In this document: positions 47,701 to 55,779 of the stretch, one piece after another
Numbering within the stretch: the first letter of the stretch is position 1
Layout: the number at the start of each line of letters is the position of its first letter
Notes under the pieces: generated by a model
Seen by the model: the letters and a program-made list of their open reading frames with translations, nothing else
What the model was told of the DNA's origin: nothing
The model's database searches: none
Source: Siphonodentalium dalli
Lineage: Eukaryota; Mollusca; Scaphopoda; Gadilida; Siphonodentaliidae
Direction: 5' to 3'
Assembly (NCBI GenBank): GCA_032622095.1
Contig: CP136066.1
Location: 174,221,164 to 174,285,163, forward strand
Length of the DNA stretch: 64,000 nucleotides
Translations under genes and position numbers: made by a program

Positions 47701-50193
47701 TATCCGCTGGGCCGATTTCCCGGTATCCGCTGGGCCGATTTTTGGGGTGTTGGTGTTTGACCCCACCTGACCTTGACCTTCAAAATGGTCAATTCAAGGT
47801 CAAATCGGGTAAAACCGGATGGATTTCGACGGGTACTTTTGTCGGGTACTTTTGTTCGGGCACTGTGTTTTGGACGGGTCAAATCGTGACCCCACTTGAC
47901 CTTGACCTTCAAAATGGACAATTCAAGGTCAAAGCCCGGACGAAGTCGGGTCACCTTCTAGTCTATTATATATTTTGGAAGATCTGTCTGTGTATCTGGG
48001 TGTGTGTGTGTGTGTGTGTTCGCGATGAACTCGAAAACGGCCAAGCCGATTTCGATGAAACTTGGTATGTGGGGGTATTTTCGACCGGGGGGTGGCATGG
48101 TCCTATTAATTTGTCCGTGCGACGTGACCTTGAAATCGGGTAATTTCAAGGTCAAACGCCCAAATATCACGGGATTTCGATGAAACTTGGTATGTGGGGG
48201 TACTTTCGTATGGGGAGTCTCATAAGAATATTCATTTGCCCGTGCGTGACCTTGAAATCGGGTCAATTCAAGGTCATATCGCCAATTTTGATGGGATTTC
48301 GACGAAATTTGATACGTGGGGTTACTTTTGTCCACTGAGTGTTTTGGACGGGTCGAGTCGTGACCCCGACCTGACCTTGACCTTCAAAATGATCAATTCA
48401 AGGTCAAATCGGGTAAAACCGGATAGATTTCGACGGGCACGTTTGTCGGCTACTTTTGTCCGGGCAGTGTTTTGGACCCCACTTGACCTTGACCTTCAAA
48501 ATGGACAATTCAATGTCAAAGCCCGGACGAAGTCGGGTCACCTTCTAGTCTATTATATATTTTGGAAGATCTGTCTGTGTGTCTGTGTGCGTGTGTCTGT
48601 AATCGATGGACTCGAAAACGGCCGAGCCGATTTCGATGAACCTTGGTATGTGCGGGTTTTTTCGGCCGGGGAGTGACATAGGCCTATTAATTTGTCCGTG
48701 CGACGTGACCTTGACCTTGAAATCGGGTAATTTCAAGGTCAAACGCCCGAATATCACGGGATTTTGATGAAACTTGGTATGTGTGGGTACCATCGGCCGA
48801 GGAGTGGCATAAACCTATTAATTTGCCCGTGCGATGTGACCTTGACCTTGAAATCGGGTAATTTCAAGGTCAAACGCCCGAATATCACGGGATTTCGATT
48901 AAACTTGGTATGTGGGGGTACTTTCGTATGGGGAGTCTCATAAGCATATTCATTTGCCCGTGCGACGTGACATTGACCTTGAAATCGGGTCAATTCAAGG
49001 TCAAATCGCCAATTTTGATGGGATTTCGACGAAATTTTATACATAGGGTTACTTTTGTCCACTGAGTGTTTTGGACGGGTCAAATCGTGACCCCGACCTG
49101 ACCTTGACCTTCAAAATTATCAATTCAAGGTCAAATCGGGTAAAACCGGATGGATTTCGACGGGCAGGTTTGTCGGGTACTTTTGTCCGGGCAGTGTTTT
49201 GGACTGGTCAAATCGTGACCCCACTTGACCCTGACCTTCAAAATGGACAATTCAAGGTCAAAGCCCGGACGAAGTCGGGTCACCTTCTAGTACTATATAT
49301 GTAGAATGTCTGTCCCTTTTAGCGTTTAACGCATACGTTTAGGTGAATGCCGGCTGATACGGACCCTGGCTGATACGGACCCTGGCTTACACGGACCTCA
49401 TTTGAATGAGGTCCGTATGAGCCGGAGCTCCGTAAAAGCCAGGGTCCGTAACAGCCGGGTCCGTATAAGCCAGGGTCCGTATATATCATATGAGCCGGAG
49501 GTCCGTAAAAGCCAGGGTCCGTAAGAGCCAGGGTCCGTATCAGCCGCATACCCGTTTAGGTTATAAGTATATGCACAATGCGTACACCTTTCGCATAATT
49601 GCGTTCAACTATCGTTATAACTGTCCGTTTGATGCAAGCGTTTTGGCACTCATGCAATACAGTTAGATCCATTTGCTTGTTCAAAATGGATTAATCGAAA
49701 GATGTAACCTTGTTAATAGAGTCAATATCTCAACATGTTGTGGACCGAGGAGGCTTGGTCTACATATATAGTAGAATGATCTATTCTATATAATATAACA
49801 ACAGACACTGAAACATGGTAGAGTACTCTAGTATAGCTAGTTCCATAGTACAATGGTAGTACAATGGTAAATATCAATTGACCGCCGTTATACCATGGTA
49901 TAACATACTAGCATGGCAGTACTATGATGGTACCAACTTTAACATGACAGACTACCTTAGTACAGCGCCAAGGTATAGTAACATGTTAGATATCAATTTA
50001 ATGTGGTAGTATAACCTAGAGTACCTAATAGAGTTGAAGTTCCATGGTGTTATCTAAGTGGCCATTGATTGGAATGGCACATTAAGATGTCCCTCAACGC
50101 AGTTCAAGCTTGAAAATATACAATAAACCTATACTTACTGTGTAAGTTATCTATCAGTTCAGATTGACTTGTTCCTGTTGATCGCCAAGCCAT
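29866..50193 (-). CDS. PCMT1: Protein-L-isoaspartate (D-aspartate) O-methyltransferase, complete gene
   Basis: The enzyme methylates isoaspartyl residues with S-adenosylmethionine and starts repair of aged proteins in the cytosol. Exons in gene order: 50193-50139, 38331-38195, 37411-37307, 35076-34864, then one of two terminal exons, 30763-30611 or 30024-29866. The junctions keep frame and are GT-AG. The protein is 220 or 222 residues, against about 227 in mammals. Seen in order: MAWRS start; [16 protein letters not shown] (to residue 64) at the substrate site; AdoMet motif LDVGSGSG (83-90); GID (108-110); [18 protein letters not shown] (155-163); [12 protein letters not shown] (from 175). 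All family motifs are intact. The end is short: SLITK or SLITKDK and a stop, where mammals have PLTDKEKQW. Intron 1 is 11.8 kb, filled by repeat arrays. The two last exons make alternative 3' ends possible. Confidence 0.95.
30611..30763 (-). CDS. PCMT1: PCMT1 terminal exon, proximal copy
   Basis: Acceptor TTTTTTCCTCAG. It encodes 50 residues, [20 protein letters not shown] to [11 protein letters not shown], then TAG. It keeps MGV as in mammals but has Arg where the distal copy and mammals have Ile. It has the longer pyrimidine tract of the two. Confidence 0.88.
   Translation of the reverse strand, partial: LVKQLKPGGRLIVPIGSPDSQVLQQIDKLQDGSLKKKDLMGVRYGSLITK
30906..31965. other. PCMT1 last intron, no gene recognised
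   Basis: AT-rich intron. The purine-rich part near 31080-31330 has GTCGGAGACGGCGGAGTCGG and similar; no exon or clear repeat family was assigned. A short AACACACAATTAAACACA repeat lies at 31680-31730. Confidence 0.4.
31970..32854. mobile_element. Two adjoining GTGGGCCTTTAA MITEs
   Basis: First copy about 31970-32543, starting TTAAAGGCCCACTTAGTTTT and ending AAAATTAAGTGATCCTTTAA. Second copy about 32540-32854, ending GGGGGTTCGAAAATTAAGTG and GGCCTTTAA. They share the TTAA at their junction. Interior landmarks are as at 13284-13653. The left part holds a second internal CACTTAATTTTCGAACCCCC, a possible third, nested end. Confidence 0.7.
32879..33146. mobile_element. TTAACCCTTTCTATAC MITE (best copy)
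   Basis: AACCCTTTCTATACTAAATA at the left mirrors ATTTAGTATGGAAAGGGTTAA at the right. The interior has ATACTCATTGA, CAGATAATAAGTTCAAC and GAATAATAGACCATTCC. Related copies are at 25160, 26985 and 37015. Confidence 0.7.
33147..34005. other. PCMT1 last intron, poly-C tract and unassigned sequence
   Basis: A poly-C run lies at 33272-33289. The rest is AT-rich without a recognised exon or repeat. Confidence 0.4.
34010..34292. mobile_element. MITE with GGCGCGTTCACATG ends
   Basis: GGCGCGTTCACATGCACCAG at the left mirrors CTGGTCCATGTGAACGTGCC at the right. Just inside, CAAGAAAATG mirrors ATTTCTTG. The frames at 33928-34276 read through it. No clear target duplication. Confidence 0.65.
34327..34829. 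mobile_element. TTAA MITE, GTGGGCCTTTAA family, with a poly-C tract
   Basis: TTAAAGTGCCACTTAATTTT at the left, AAAATTAAGTGGGCCTTTAA at the right. A run of about 27 C lies at 34516-34542. The interior frame of about 120 codons on the minus strand is repeat sequence, also seen at 13353 and 32203. Confidence 0.75.
34864..35076 (-). CDS. PCMT1: PCMT1 exon 4
   Basis: Acceptor GGCTTCACAG, donor TCA/GTAAGG. It encodes 71 residues from [11 protein letters not shown] to ELPDS, with NVGDGRKGY and [14 protein letters not shown] ends only 34 bases past the donor. Confidence 0.96.
35345..35823. mobile_element. TTAA MITE, AGGTACTCAA family (copy 3)
   Basis: TTTAAAGGTACTCAACCCG at the left, CGGGTTGAGTACCTTTAA at the right. 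TTAA lies at both ends, and the interior is shared with 8203-8661 and 19688-20147. Confidence 0.8.
36420..36812 (+). mobile_element. Two degenerate Helentron-like tails
   Basis: Two successive blocks each have AAGGTCAAGG..GGTCGCAC, CCACCCATATTGTTCC or a relative, GATCGGTTGAGCAGTTTTCG, AGTCTATAACACACATAC, and ACAGACAGAAGTTCC. The second ends TTCCAAAATATA. Frames on the minus strand read through the CA repeat. Confidence 0.5.
37015..37246. mobile_element. Diverged TTAACCCTTTCTATAC-type MITE
   Basis: GCGTTATATACTAAATACTC at the left; ATTCATATATAAAGGGTTAA at the right. Interior ATAATAAGTTCAATAAAC and GAATAATAGACCATTCC as in 32879-33146. It ends about 60 bases before PCMT1 exon 3. Confidence 0.55.
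37307..37411 (-). CDS. PCMT1: PCMT1 exon 3 (AdoMet motif I)
   Basis: Acceptor TTTGTTTCCAG, donor ATG/GTGAGA. It encodes 35 residues, [26 protein letters not shown]. Confidence 0.95.
37412..38194. other. PCMT1 intron 2
   Basis: No exon. A short palindromic stretch lies at about 37890-37945, with TCGGTAACCTCATGC and AGACCGAGGTTACCTCGG. Confidence 0.5.
38195..38331 (-). CDS. PCMT1: PCMT1 exon 2
   Basis: Acceptor TATTTTCAG, donor ATG/GTATGC. It encodes 45 full codons from [10 protein letters not shown] to TISAPHM, including DSPQSI. Confidence 0.95.
38364..38534 (+). repeat. Intron segment duplicated next to the array (copy 1)
   Basis: The stretch GATCTAATATG..TGTAAAATG..GGACTGCATGG..AAATTCCCAATTCAACATG..GCGCACCATTTATAC occurs here just left of the array and twice more, at 44784-44965 and 44973-45140, between its two halves. 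Confidence 0.8.
38547..41316 (+). repeat. Three tandem 923-bp Helentron-like units
   Basis: Units start at 38547, 39471 and 40394, each with CTAGAAGGTGACCCGACTTC. Each contains two GACC..AAGGTCAAGGTCA blocks, GACCCGTCCAAAACACAGTG, CGGATACCGGGAAATCGGCC, AGTATATAAACGCGCCTCAT, CATCGGTGCCCGAGATATCG, GACGTCATAGAAGTTACGC, TATATCGTTGGAAAGAGG and GCGCAAAACGGCGTAAAAAC. Each closes with a CA/GA microsatellite and CAGATCTTCCAAAATATATA. By eye the units are nearly identical. The open frames of 65-120 codons recur with the same period and are not genes. Confidence 0.9.
41317..41923 (+). repeat. Variant 607-bp unit of the array
   Basis: Same head and tail, but the middle is replaced by extra GACC..AAGGTCAAGGTCACGTCGCACGG blocks, as in the right-hand units at 47962-49290. 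Confidence 0.85.
41924..44165 (+). repeat. Three tandem units of about 740-757 bp
   Basis: Starts at 41924, 42681 and 43421. After the shared head CTAGAAGGTGACCCGACTTC these carry one 122-bp-type block (CAAATTTCAAGTCGATTGCT, GCGCATGCGCGAAGCTGG) instead of the GGTCAAGG blocks. They then rejoin the 923-bp unit's right half (GACGTCATAGAAGTTACGC, TATATCGTTGGAAAGATG, GCGCAAAACGGCGTAAAAAT). They are chimeras of the two element types. Confidence 0.88.
44166..44783 (+). mobile_element. Helentron-like element with 122-bp core (array member)
   Basis: Head CTAGCCGATGAGCCCGACG, four tandem 122-bp units and a GACAGACAGACA tail, near-identical to 22050-22735. Confidence 0.8.
44784..45140 (+). repeat. Two direct copies of the array-flanking intron segment
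   Basis: Copies at 44784-44965 and 44973-45140 of the segment also found at 38364-38534. They lie exactly between the two oppositely oriented halves of the array. Confidence 0.82.
45202..49290 (-). repeat. Inverted half of the array: five units
   Basis: Units on the minus strand: 45202-46117 (916), 46118-47040 (923), 47041-47961 (921), 47962-48548 (587) and 48549-49290 (742). Each ends, on the plus strand, in GGGTCACCTTCTAG and begins TCTATTATATATTTTGGAAG. The first three match 38547-41316 in reverse; the last two match the 41317 variant type. The left and right halves could fold into a stem of several kilobases. Confidence 0.9.
49331..49561. repeat. Cluster of GCCAGGGTCCGTA motifs in both orientations
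   Basis: AGCCAGGGTCCGTAT or close forms occur about five times forward (49438-49540), and the reverse, GATACGGACCCTGGCT, about three times (49354-49395), centred on CATTTGAATG. The outer ends GCCGGCTGATACGG and CCGTATCAGCCGC are inverted. GCATACGTTTAGGT and GCATACCCGTTTAGGT lie at the two outer flanks in direct orientation. It is not part of the array and no family is recognised. Confidence 0.65.
50139..50193 (-). CDS. PCMT1: PCMT1 exon 1
   Basis: Encodes [18 protein letters not shown] plus the first base of a Lys codon. The donor is A/GTAAGT. It matches the mammalian first exon in sequence and end point. Confidence 0.93.
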
Positions 50194-50372
50194 CTCAGCG
50201 GCAAGCTGTTATCAGCATCGATACACCAGAATTATTCCACCTCCAAGATCGGCTAAGTTGGTGATGTCTTTTTTGGCAATCTAGATAGAAACGTTATTCG
50301 ATGGCACATTGTCACCATCGTTATCATCATTGACCAATAACTAGAATACTAGATCGCCAGTGATCGCCCAAC
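50194..50372. promoter_or_regulatory. Promoter interval upstream of PCMT1, possibly bidirectional
   Basis: The 179 bases between the PCMT1 start codon (-) and a plus-strand ATG at 50373 include a CCAAT box, ACCAATAA (50333-50340), and no TATA box. Animal PCMT1 genes often sit close to a divergent neighbour. Inference from position and motif. Confidence 0.4.
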
Positions 50373-50477
50373 ATGGCTGACCCAAAGAGAGGCCGATCAG
50401 CGAAAAAAAAAAGCAACCGAAATGAGCCGGAAGCTAGCGTCCATGCAGCGTCGGTCCAACAAATCACGATTTACTGA
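50373..50477 (+). CDS. Small ORF, possible first exon of a divergent gene
   Basis: A 34-codon frame starts MADPKRGRSAKKKSN and is rich in Lys and Arg. It sits 180 bases from the PCMT1 start on the other strand, in the context ACATGGC. I do not recognise it. No strong donor is seen before the stop (AGC/GTCCAT and TCG/GTCCAA are weak). It might be a real first exon, a short peptide or chance. AGAGGCCGATCA also begins short repeats at 52676 and 56540, which weakens the case. Confidence 0.3.
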   Translation: MADPKRGRSAKKKSNRNEPEASVHAASVQQITIY

Positions 50478-50559
50478 ACCAACAACGCCTTGCATACGCC
50501 TGACCCCCTTGAAGAAACAAATTTAGTCAATATGAATAACTTGTGCTAATCAAATGTAT

Positions 50560-51270
50560 TGTGTATCCACTTAGCTTAAGTCATTATGACTAATGCCGAA
50601 CATTAGTCCCAATAACCAGGGTGATGTTAGTCATCACGACTAAGGAATGGTTATTAAAAACGACTAATTAGGCCATTAGACTACAAGTGTGTTAGTCAAC
50701 ATGAACAGGACTGAGTCACAATGACTAACGTTTCTGAGTCACTGAGAATGTGAAAGTGTAATTTGGTGGAAATTATGTGCAAACATTTTCAATACTCAAC
50801 CAAATGATATATTATCCAGAATCAGAGACCGAATTGACAGCAGGACAAACTTTCAATCCATTCTTTGAAACACAGATTTCAGTACTGTGTACAAAGCGGT
50901 ATAGCAGTAGTTTGTTGTATAGGTCTTTTTAACTAATTCATTTTTCCGAGATATCTGTGGTGTCATGGAAAAGAACCTATTATCCTAATAGTGTGGCCTT
51001 TGATGGGGGGGGGGGGGGGGTCTGATATGTGCCATTATATCACATTCGTTCAATTATAGATCCAATATTTAGAATTGCGATAAATGGAAATTGAATATTT
51101 AGCAATGAATATTAAGCATAATTCAAGGCAGTGTTACAATTAAGAGTTATTCTTGGTGTAACTTAGTCACTAACACCATAGTAAGTCACAGTGACTCGCT
51201 GAAAGGTGTGGTTAGTCAAGGTGACACCAAATGTTTCTGACTAACCCTAAGTTAGTCATATTGACCCGAT
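50560..51270. repeat. Scattered TTAGTCA / TGACTAA motif cluster
   Basis: About fifteen copies of TTAGTCA, TGACTAA or TGAGTCA occur, many as inverted pairs 2-4 bases apart (TAAGTCATTATGACTAATG, GTTAGTCATCACGACTAAG). They fall in two patches, 50570-50745 and 51160-51265, around a poly-G run at 51007-51019. TGAGTCA and TGACTAA resemble AP-1 sites. It could be a regulatory cluster or a decayed palindromic repeat. Confidence 0.5.
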
Positions 51271-52181
51271 TTTTATCTCAGTGTTGCAAACAGTGCACGA
51301 TTGTTGTTAGACCCCCTTCACCCTTATATATTATAAAATCATGTCATTATATCAAAGTTTGTCAAAATTATTATAAATGTTCATTTAGGGTAAACACATA
51401 AATAATGTTTAAACTAAACGATGCACACAGCTGTGCATGTTAATGTGGGGTATAGCATGCATGTTCAAATATAATATTTATTTATTTATATAATATATAT
51501 AATATATATATATCTCCAATTCAATTTTTGGATGGCAATTATATTTCTCATTAAAGAATATTATGTAGAATATAATAGAATAGACTAGTATATTTATTGC
51601 AATAAACCAAATGTATAGGCAGCTGCAAATTACATAATGATTATACATGTAAACACAATATCATATGCATTGAATGTAATAAATGTTAATGCGAAGCATC
51701 ATCATTCGACCGCCGTGTCAGGTATATGTATATGTATTGAATAGAGCAAAGGCATCTTATATATATTCACAGACTAGGGCACCGAAAGTAAAATGGGGGC
51801 TTCCAGAAAAGGACACAACAAGACAGACGTACTATCATAAATGCAGAGGTTTTTCCAAGCTTTATGCAGAGTTAAGTCGCCTACGCAGGAACGCTTCAAT
51901 AAAAAATGTTAGATTTTATTTAAAAAATACACGTGCCGGCAACGTTCAGACATCGCGTAGCGAAGGGACCGAACTCTGTTTTGCAGCTTGAGGATTTTCT
52001 TGCCATTCTAAGAAATATTAAAGGCCATTTTGTAGTTTGTGTCCCCTTTATGGAGAGCGGGGGTGTGGGGTCCCCTCTACCCACTGCATCGGGGAAATAA
52101 AAGAACACAGTATTTTGGGGAAAATATTTTACTACAAATATAGACTCCACCAGTAATGATCAGTAATCTATATCTATATGA
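51271..52181. other. No gene recognised
   Basis: AT-rich sequence. The plus-strand frame 51683-51991 (102 codons) has no motif I know and weak codon character. I leave it unassigned. Confidence 0.4.
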
Positions 52182-53583
52182 ATGGAGGATAAAAAGGTAA
52201 CAATTATATTCCAATATTCAAATTCTAACTTTAATTTCAATTCAATATTTTAGTTTTTGTTTTAATATATTGTTCTTATATTACAATTCTAACTTTAATT
52301 TTTCAATTTAATTTCAACATTTTAATTCTGATACATGTTTTCTAATGTCTAATTTCACTTTTAGTTTTAACATACTATTTTTGATTTCATCTTATTATGT
52401 AATTTGCTGAATACTATATGTGCCATCAACACGATTACGGTATATGTTGTGATATAGTTGGCGTACGGATACATACATATATGGCCTACTTATTTACGAA
52501 ATGGTAATTTTGTTTTATTCATGAAAAATGTTAATAGACATGGTGACGCCAGGTGACGCGTGGAAATACTATGTGTTTATGTTTGTGGTTGGGGAATTCC
52601 AATTTGAGCTATAGGAATCGCCATAGATGGAAGTTGTAAACCACAGTCGCTCATCATTCAAACTACCAAGAACGAGAGGCCGATCACGATCGGCAGATGT
52701 TTAACCAATCCCTTGGCGATAGTAAATTACTATTATCGAAATAATAAATTAGAGTTTTGATATTGAATTATAGAGCATACTGTTATGTACTATTTTAGAC
52801 AAATGCACATAAAACAAACTATTGGAAGTTATGGGTCACTCGCATTTATAAGAGAATGCACTGGCACATGATCTGTAATGCTGCACCAGCACAGCCTTGA
52901 GTTAAATGTGAACAGATGACCGGACATGGAATATTTGGATTATTAGAGTCCAATTTAAGTTTACAATGACAATGTATCATATTCTACCAACAACACAGCT
53001 ATCAAGATAAGCCACACCACTGCTGACCCATTAATATCAATTATATAGCAGAGCTGTCAACTAACCACTGGCATTGTGTATGCTGAATCTTGGCATCTCT
53101 ATTAAACCTATAACATTTATAGTGACTTCAGACCATCTGTAGAGTGATATACTCAGCTGTGCAATGCAGCAAAGATTGTCTAGTCTATTGTTAATAGTAT
53201 GTCATGTGTATTGTTGAGACATTTAATTTTTTTTTAGATACCATAGCTTTTTTTATCTGCACATTAGCATAATGATATCAGAAATTGTTATAGCCATACT
53301 AATAGCTAAATAGTCCAAAGGCATTGGATGGAATTGGTGAATTTGGTTCAATGTCGCTCCAAACAAATTTACCAGTACATAACACAAGATTTTGAACCGG
53401 TTTAAACCAAATGTGATGTGGTTACTCGGGGCACACTTGGCGGAGTTATAATGGTGTTAGTTTTTCAAATTTTAAAAAAAAATTGGAAATTGAGCAAGGA
53501 GTTCAATCTATTCTAAATTTATATAAAACAAATTTTTTTTTTTAATTATTAAAAAAAAATATATATTTTATTATATATTTTTT

Positions 53584-53618
<35 letters not shown>

Positions 53619-54238
53619 TTTTTGTTAAATTGAGCAAAGAATTCAAACTAAATATTTTTTAAGAGTGGATATTTTTCGAAAAAGGCCCATAACTCAGTTA
53701 AACAAAATAATCGGAATAAACCCATTTGGTTCAGATCAGATAGAAAATGTTTGAGTTATCGCACCATGTGTAAAGTGTCTACGGACAGACAAGACAGATG
53801 GACAGAGACAGACAGGTGGACGGACGGACGAACGACCGACGAGTGGTCAATCCGACGTCGACACTATGTTTACCATACTATGGGATGTGTAAACATAAAA
53901 CCGTTATTATATACTTTTTCGGAAAGTATAATATCGTGATTGGTATTGTTGTGGGTATATATCGGTAATAAACAAATTTGTTAACTATATCGGCTTTTGG
54001 TGAAATTCCGTTAGTGTTGAAATCAAAAATGATATGTTAAAACTAAAAGTAAAATTACTTAAATTAGACATTAGAAAACTTGTATAAGAATTAAAATGTT
54101 AAATTGAAATTGAAAAAGTTAGAATTGTAATATTAGAACAAATTAGTAAAACAAAAACTGAAATATTGAATTGAAATTGGAAAATTTAAGTTAGAATTGG
54201 AATATTGGATTAGAATTATAACCCTTTTTACCCTCCAT
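52182..54238. mobile_element. Inverted-repeat element with about 220-bp arms
   Basis: ATGGAGGATAAAAAGG at the left mirrors CCTTTTTACCCTCCAT at the right. The arms continue with TAATTCTAACTTTAATTT-type sequence and reach GATTTCATC / GATGAAATC-like ends near 52395 and 54015. The flanks CTATATGA and ATATATGA agree at 7 of 8 bases. The interior has a palindrome fragment (TATAAGAGAATGCACTGGC near 52850), a TTTA microsatellite (53575-53622) and GACGGACGG repeats, but no transposase. Confidence 0.75.
53575..53622. repeat. (TTTA)n microsatellite
   Basis: About eleven TTTA repeats in a longer AT-only stretch from 53520. Confidence 0.95.
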
Positions 54239-54277
54239 ATATATGACCTATATTGGTATTTAAGTATTTTCCCCCAG

Positions 54278-54335
54278 GAGCCGGTGCTTGAGAAATGTAT
54301 AGAGGCACTCGAAGTTATCATGAAGGATATATGTA
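54278..54335 (+). CDS. Exon-like block, unknown protein
   Basis: A strong acceptor, AAGTATTTTCCCCCAG, is followed by 19 open codons, EPVLEKCIEALEVIMKDIC, and a donor-like A/GTGAGC. The codons look amphipathic-helical and protein-like. I do not recognise a family. It lies on the same strand as the ATG at 50373 and might belong to that gene. The 52182-54238 element ends only 40 bases upstream. Confidence 0.35.
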
Positions 54336-54399
54336 GTGAGCATCACATATAATGTTCAGGCTGGTCCACTCAAGCAGGAACAATCAACTGGAAATAGGT

Positions 54400-55651
54400 C
54401 TCAAATCCAGTTGTAAGTCGGGATTTTTTTTTACCCTGTGCCAATGCATTCTCTTATATATGCGAGTCGACCATAGGTCGCCTCGCATTTATAAGAGAAT
54501 GCATTGGCCTAACAATTTTTTAATAAATGTTTCTTACAATTTTTGAGACATAAAATAAAAAACATCCATTACCCTGAAGGGAGCCCCACACATATATAGA
54601 AGCATATAGAAGAGTGTCGTCTGCTCATGTTTGTCTGGGGCTCTGTATGGGTGAAATTATAAAATTGTTAAAGAATACAAGAAAAAATTATTAAAATTGT
54701 AAATGAAAGTGTCAATGACACTGTAGCTCAACTTAGGTAGGGGAATAATTTAATGGTTGACAGTATATAGGAAAGGAAAGGTGCTAATTGCAATGTCTGA
54801 CCTGTGCCAAAGGATTTAGTCATGCAAAGAGTAAAATCCAAGATGGCTGCTGGCGGCCATGTTTTTTGGCCAATTGATCCCAAAGGACACGTTCCCATCT
54901 ACATGTCATTGTTAACATCCATGACAAATTTCATGAAGATCTGACCAAAGCTACGACCTGTAGCCCGCGACAAAGGATTTAGTCATGCAAAGAGTAAAAT
55001 CCAAGATGGTTGCTGGCGGCTATGTTTTTTGGCCGAACGACCCCAAAATGACTCGTTCCTATCTACATGTTATTGTTAACATCCATGACAAATTTCATGA
55101 AGATCTGACCAAAGCTACGACCTGTAGCCCGCGCCAAAGGAGTTAGTCATGCAAAGAGTAAATTCCAAGATGGCTGCTGGCGGCCATATTTTTTGGCCGA
55201 ACGACCCCAAAATCACTCGTTCCCATCTATATGTCAATATTAACATCCATGACAAATTTCATGATGATCAGACGAACAGTACGACCTGTAGCCCGCGCCA
55301 ATGGATTGAATTGAAATCCAAGATGGCTGCCAGCCGAATGACACAAAAATGACTCGTTCCCATCTACATGTCAATGTCAACAGTCATAACAAATTTCATA
55401 AAGATCAGAACAAAGGTACAACCTGTAGCCCGCGCCAAAGGAAATTGTTGACGGACACACAGACACACGCACACACGGACGACGGACGCCAAACCATGGC
55501 AATAGCTCAAACTTACAAAGTAAGTTGAGCTAAAAATTGTTGGGCCAATGCATTCTCTTATATATGCGAGGCGACCTATCGACTCGCATATATAAGAGAA
55601 TGCATTGGCACAGGGTAAAACAAATCCCGACTTACGACTGGATTTGAAATG
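54400..55651. mobile_element. Double-palindrome element split by about 1 kb of other repeats
   Basis: CAAATCCAGTTGTAAGTCGG at the left mirrors CGACTTACGACTGGATTTG at the right. Next inside are ACCCTGTGCC and GGCACAGGGT. The two GCCAATGCATTCTC palindromes are at 54439-54507 and 55550-55609, normally about 40-50 bases apart but here separated by the 54520-55530 repeats. Confidence 0.75.
54750..55500 (+). repeat. Tandem about 160-bp units (AAGATGGCTGC)
   Basis: Four units, each with AAAGGATTTAGTCATGCAAA, ATCCAAGATGGCTGCTGGCG, CGTTCCCATCTACATGT, AACATCCATGACAAATTTCA and CGACCTGTAGCCCGCG. The block ends GACGGACACACAGACACACG and GTAAGTTGAGCTAAAAA. It is the reverse-orientation relative of 12166-12870. 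Confidence 0.8.
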
Positions 55652-55779
55652 GCGGGTCACATATGGTGGTCAGCGGCGACTTGGATTAAGGCATATACGA
55701 GAGAATTCAGCTTAGCCAAATTTGGCATTGGCAAATTGACGTGAAAATTCTCAAATATAGGAATTGAAAATAATTAGGA

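Noticed and set aside
38613-49304. Many recurrent frames (for example beginning [16 protein letters not shown] or [17 protein letters not shown])
   Set aside because: They repeat with the array, occur on both strands at mirrored places and translate the GGTCAAGG and CA microsatellite parts.
51683-51991. 102-codon plus-strand frame
   Set aside because: No known motif, no clear splice context and AT-biased composition like its surroundings; left unassigned.
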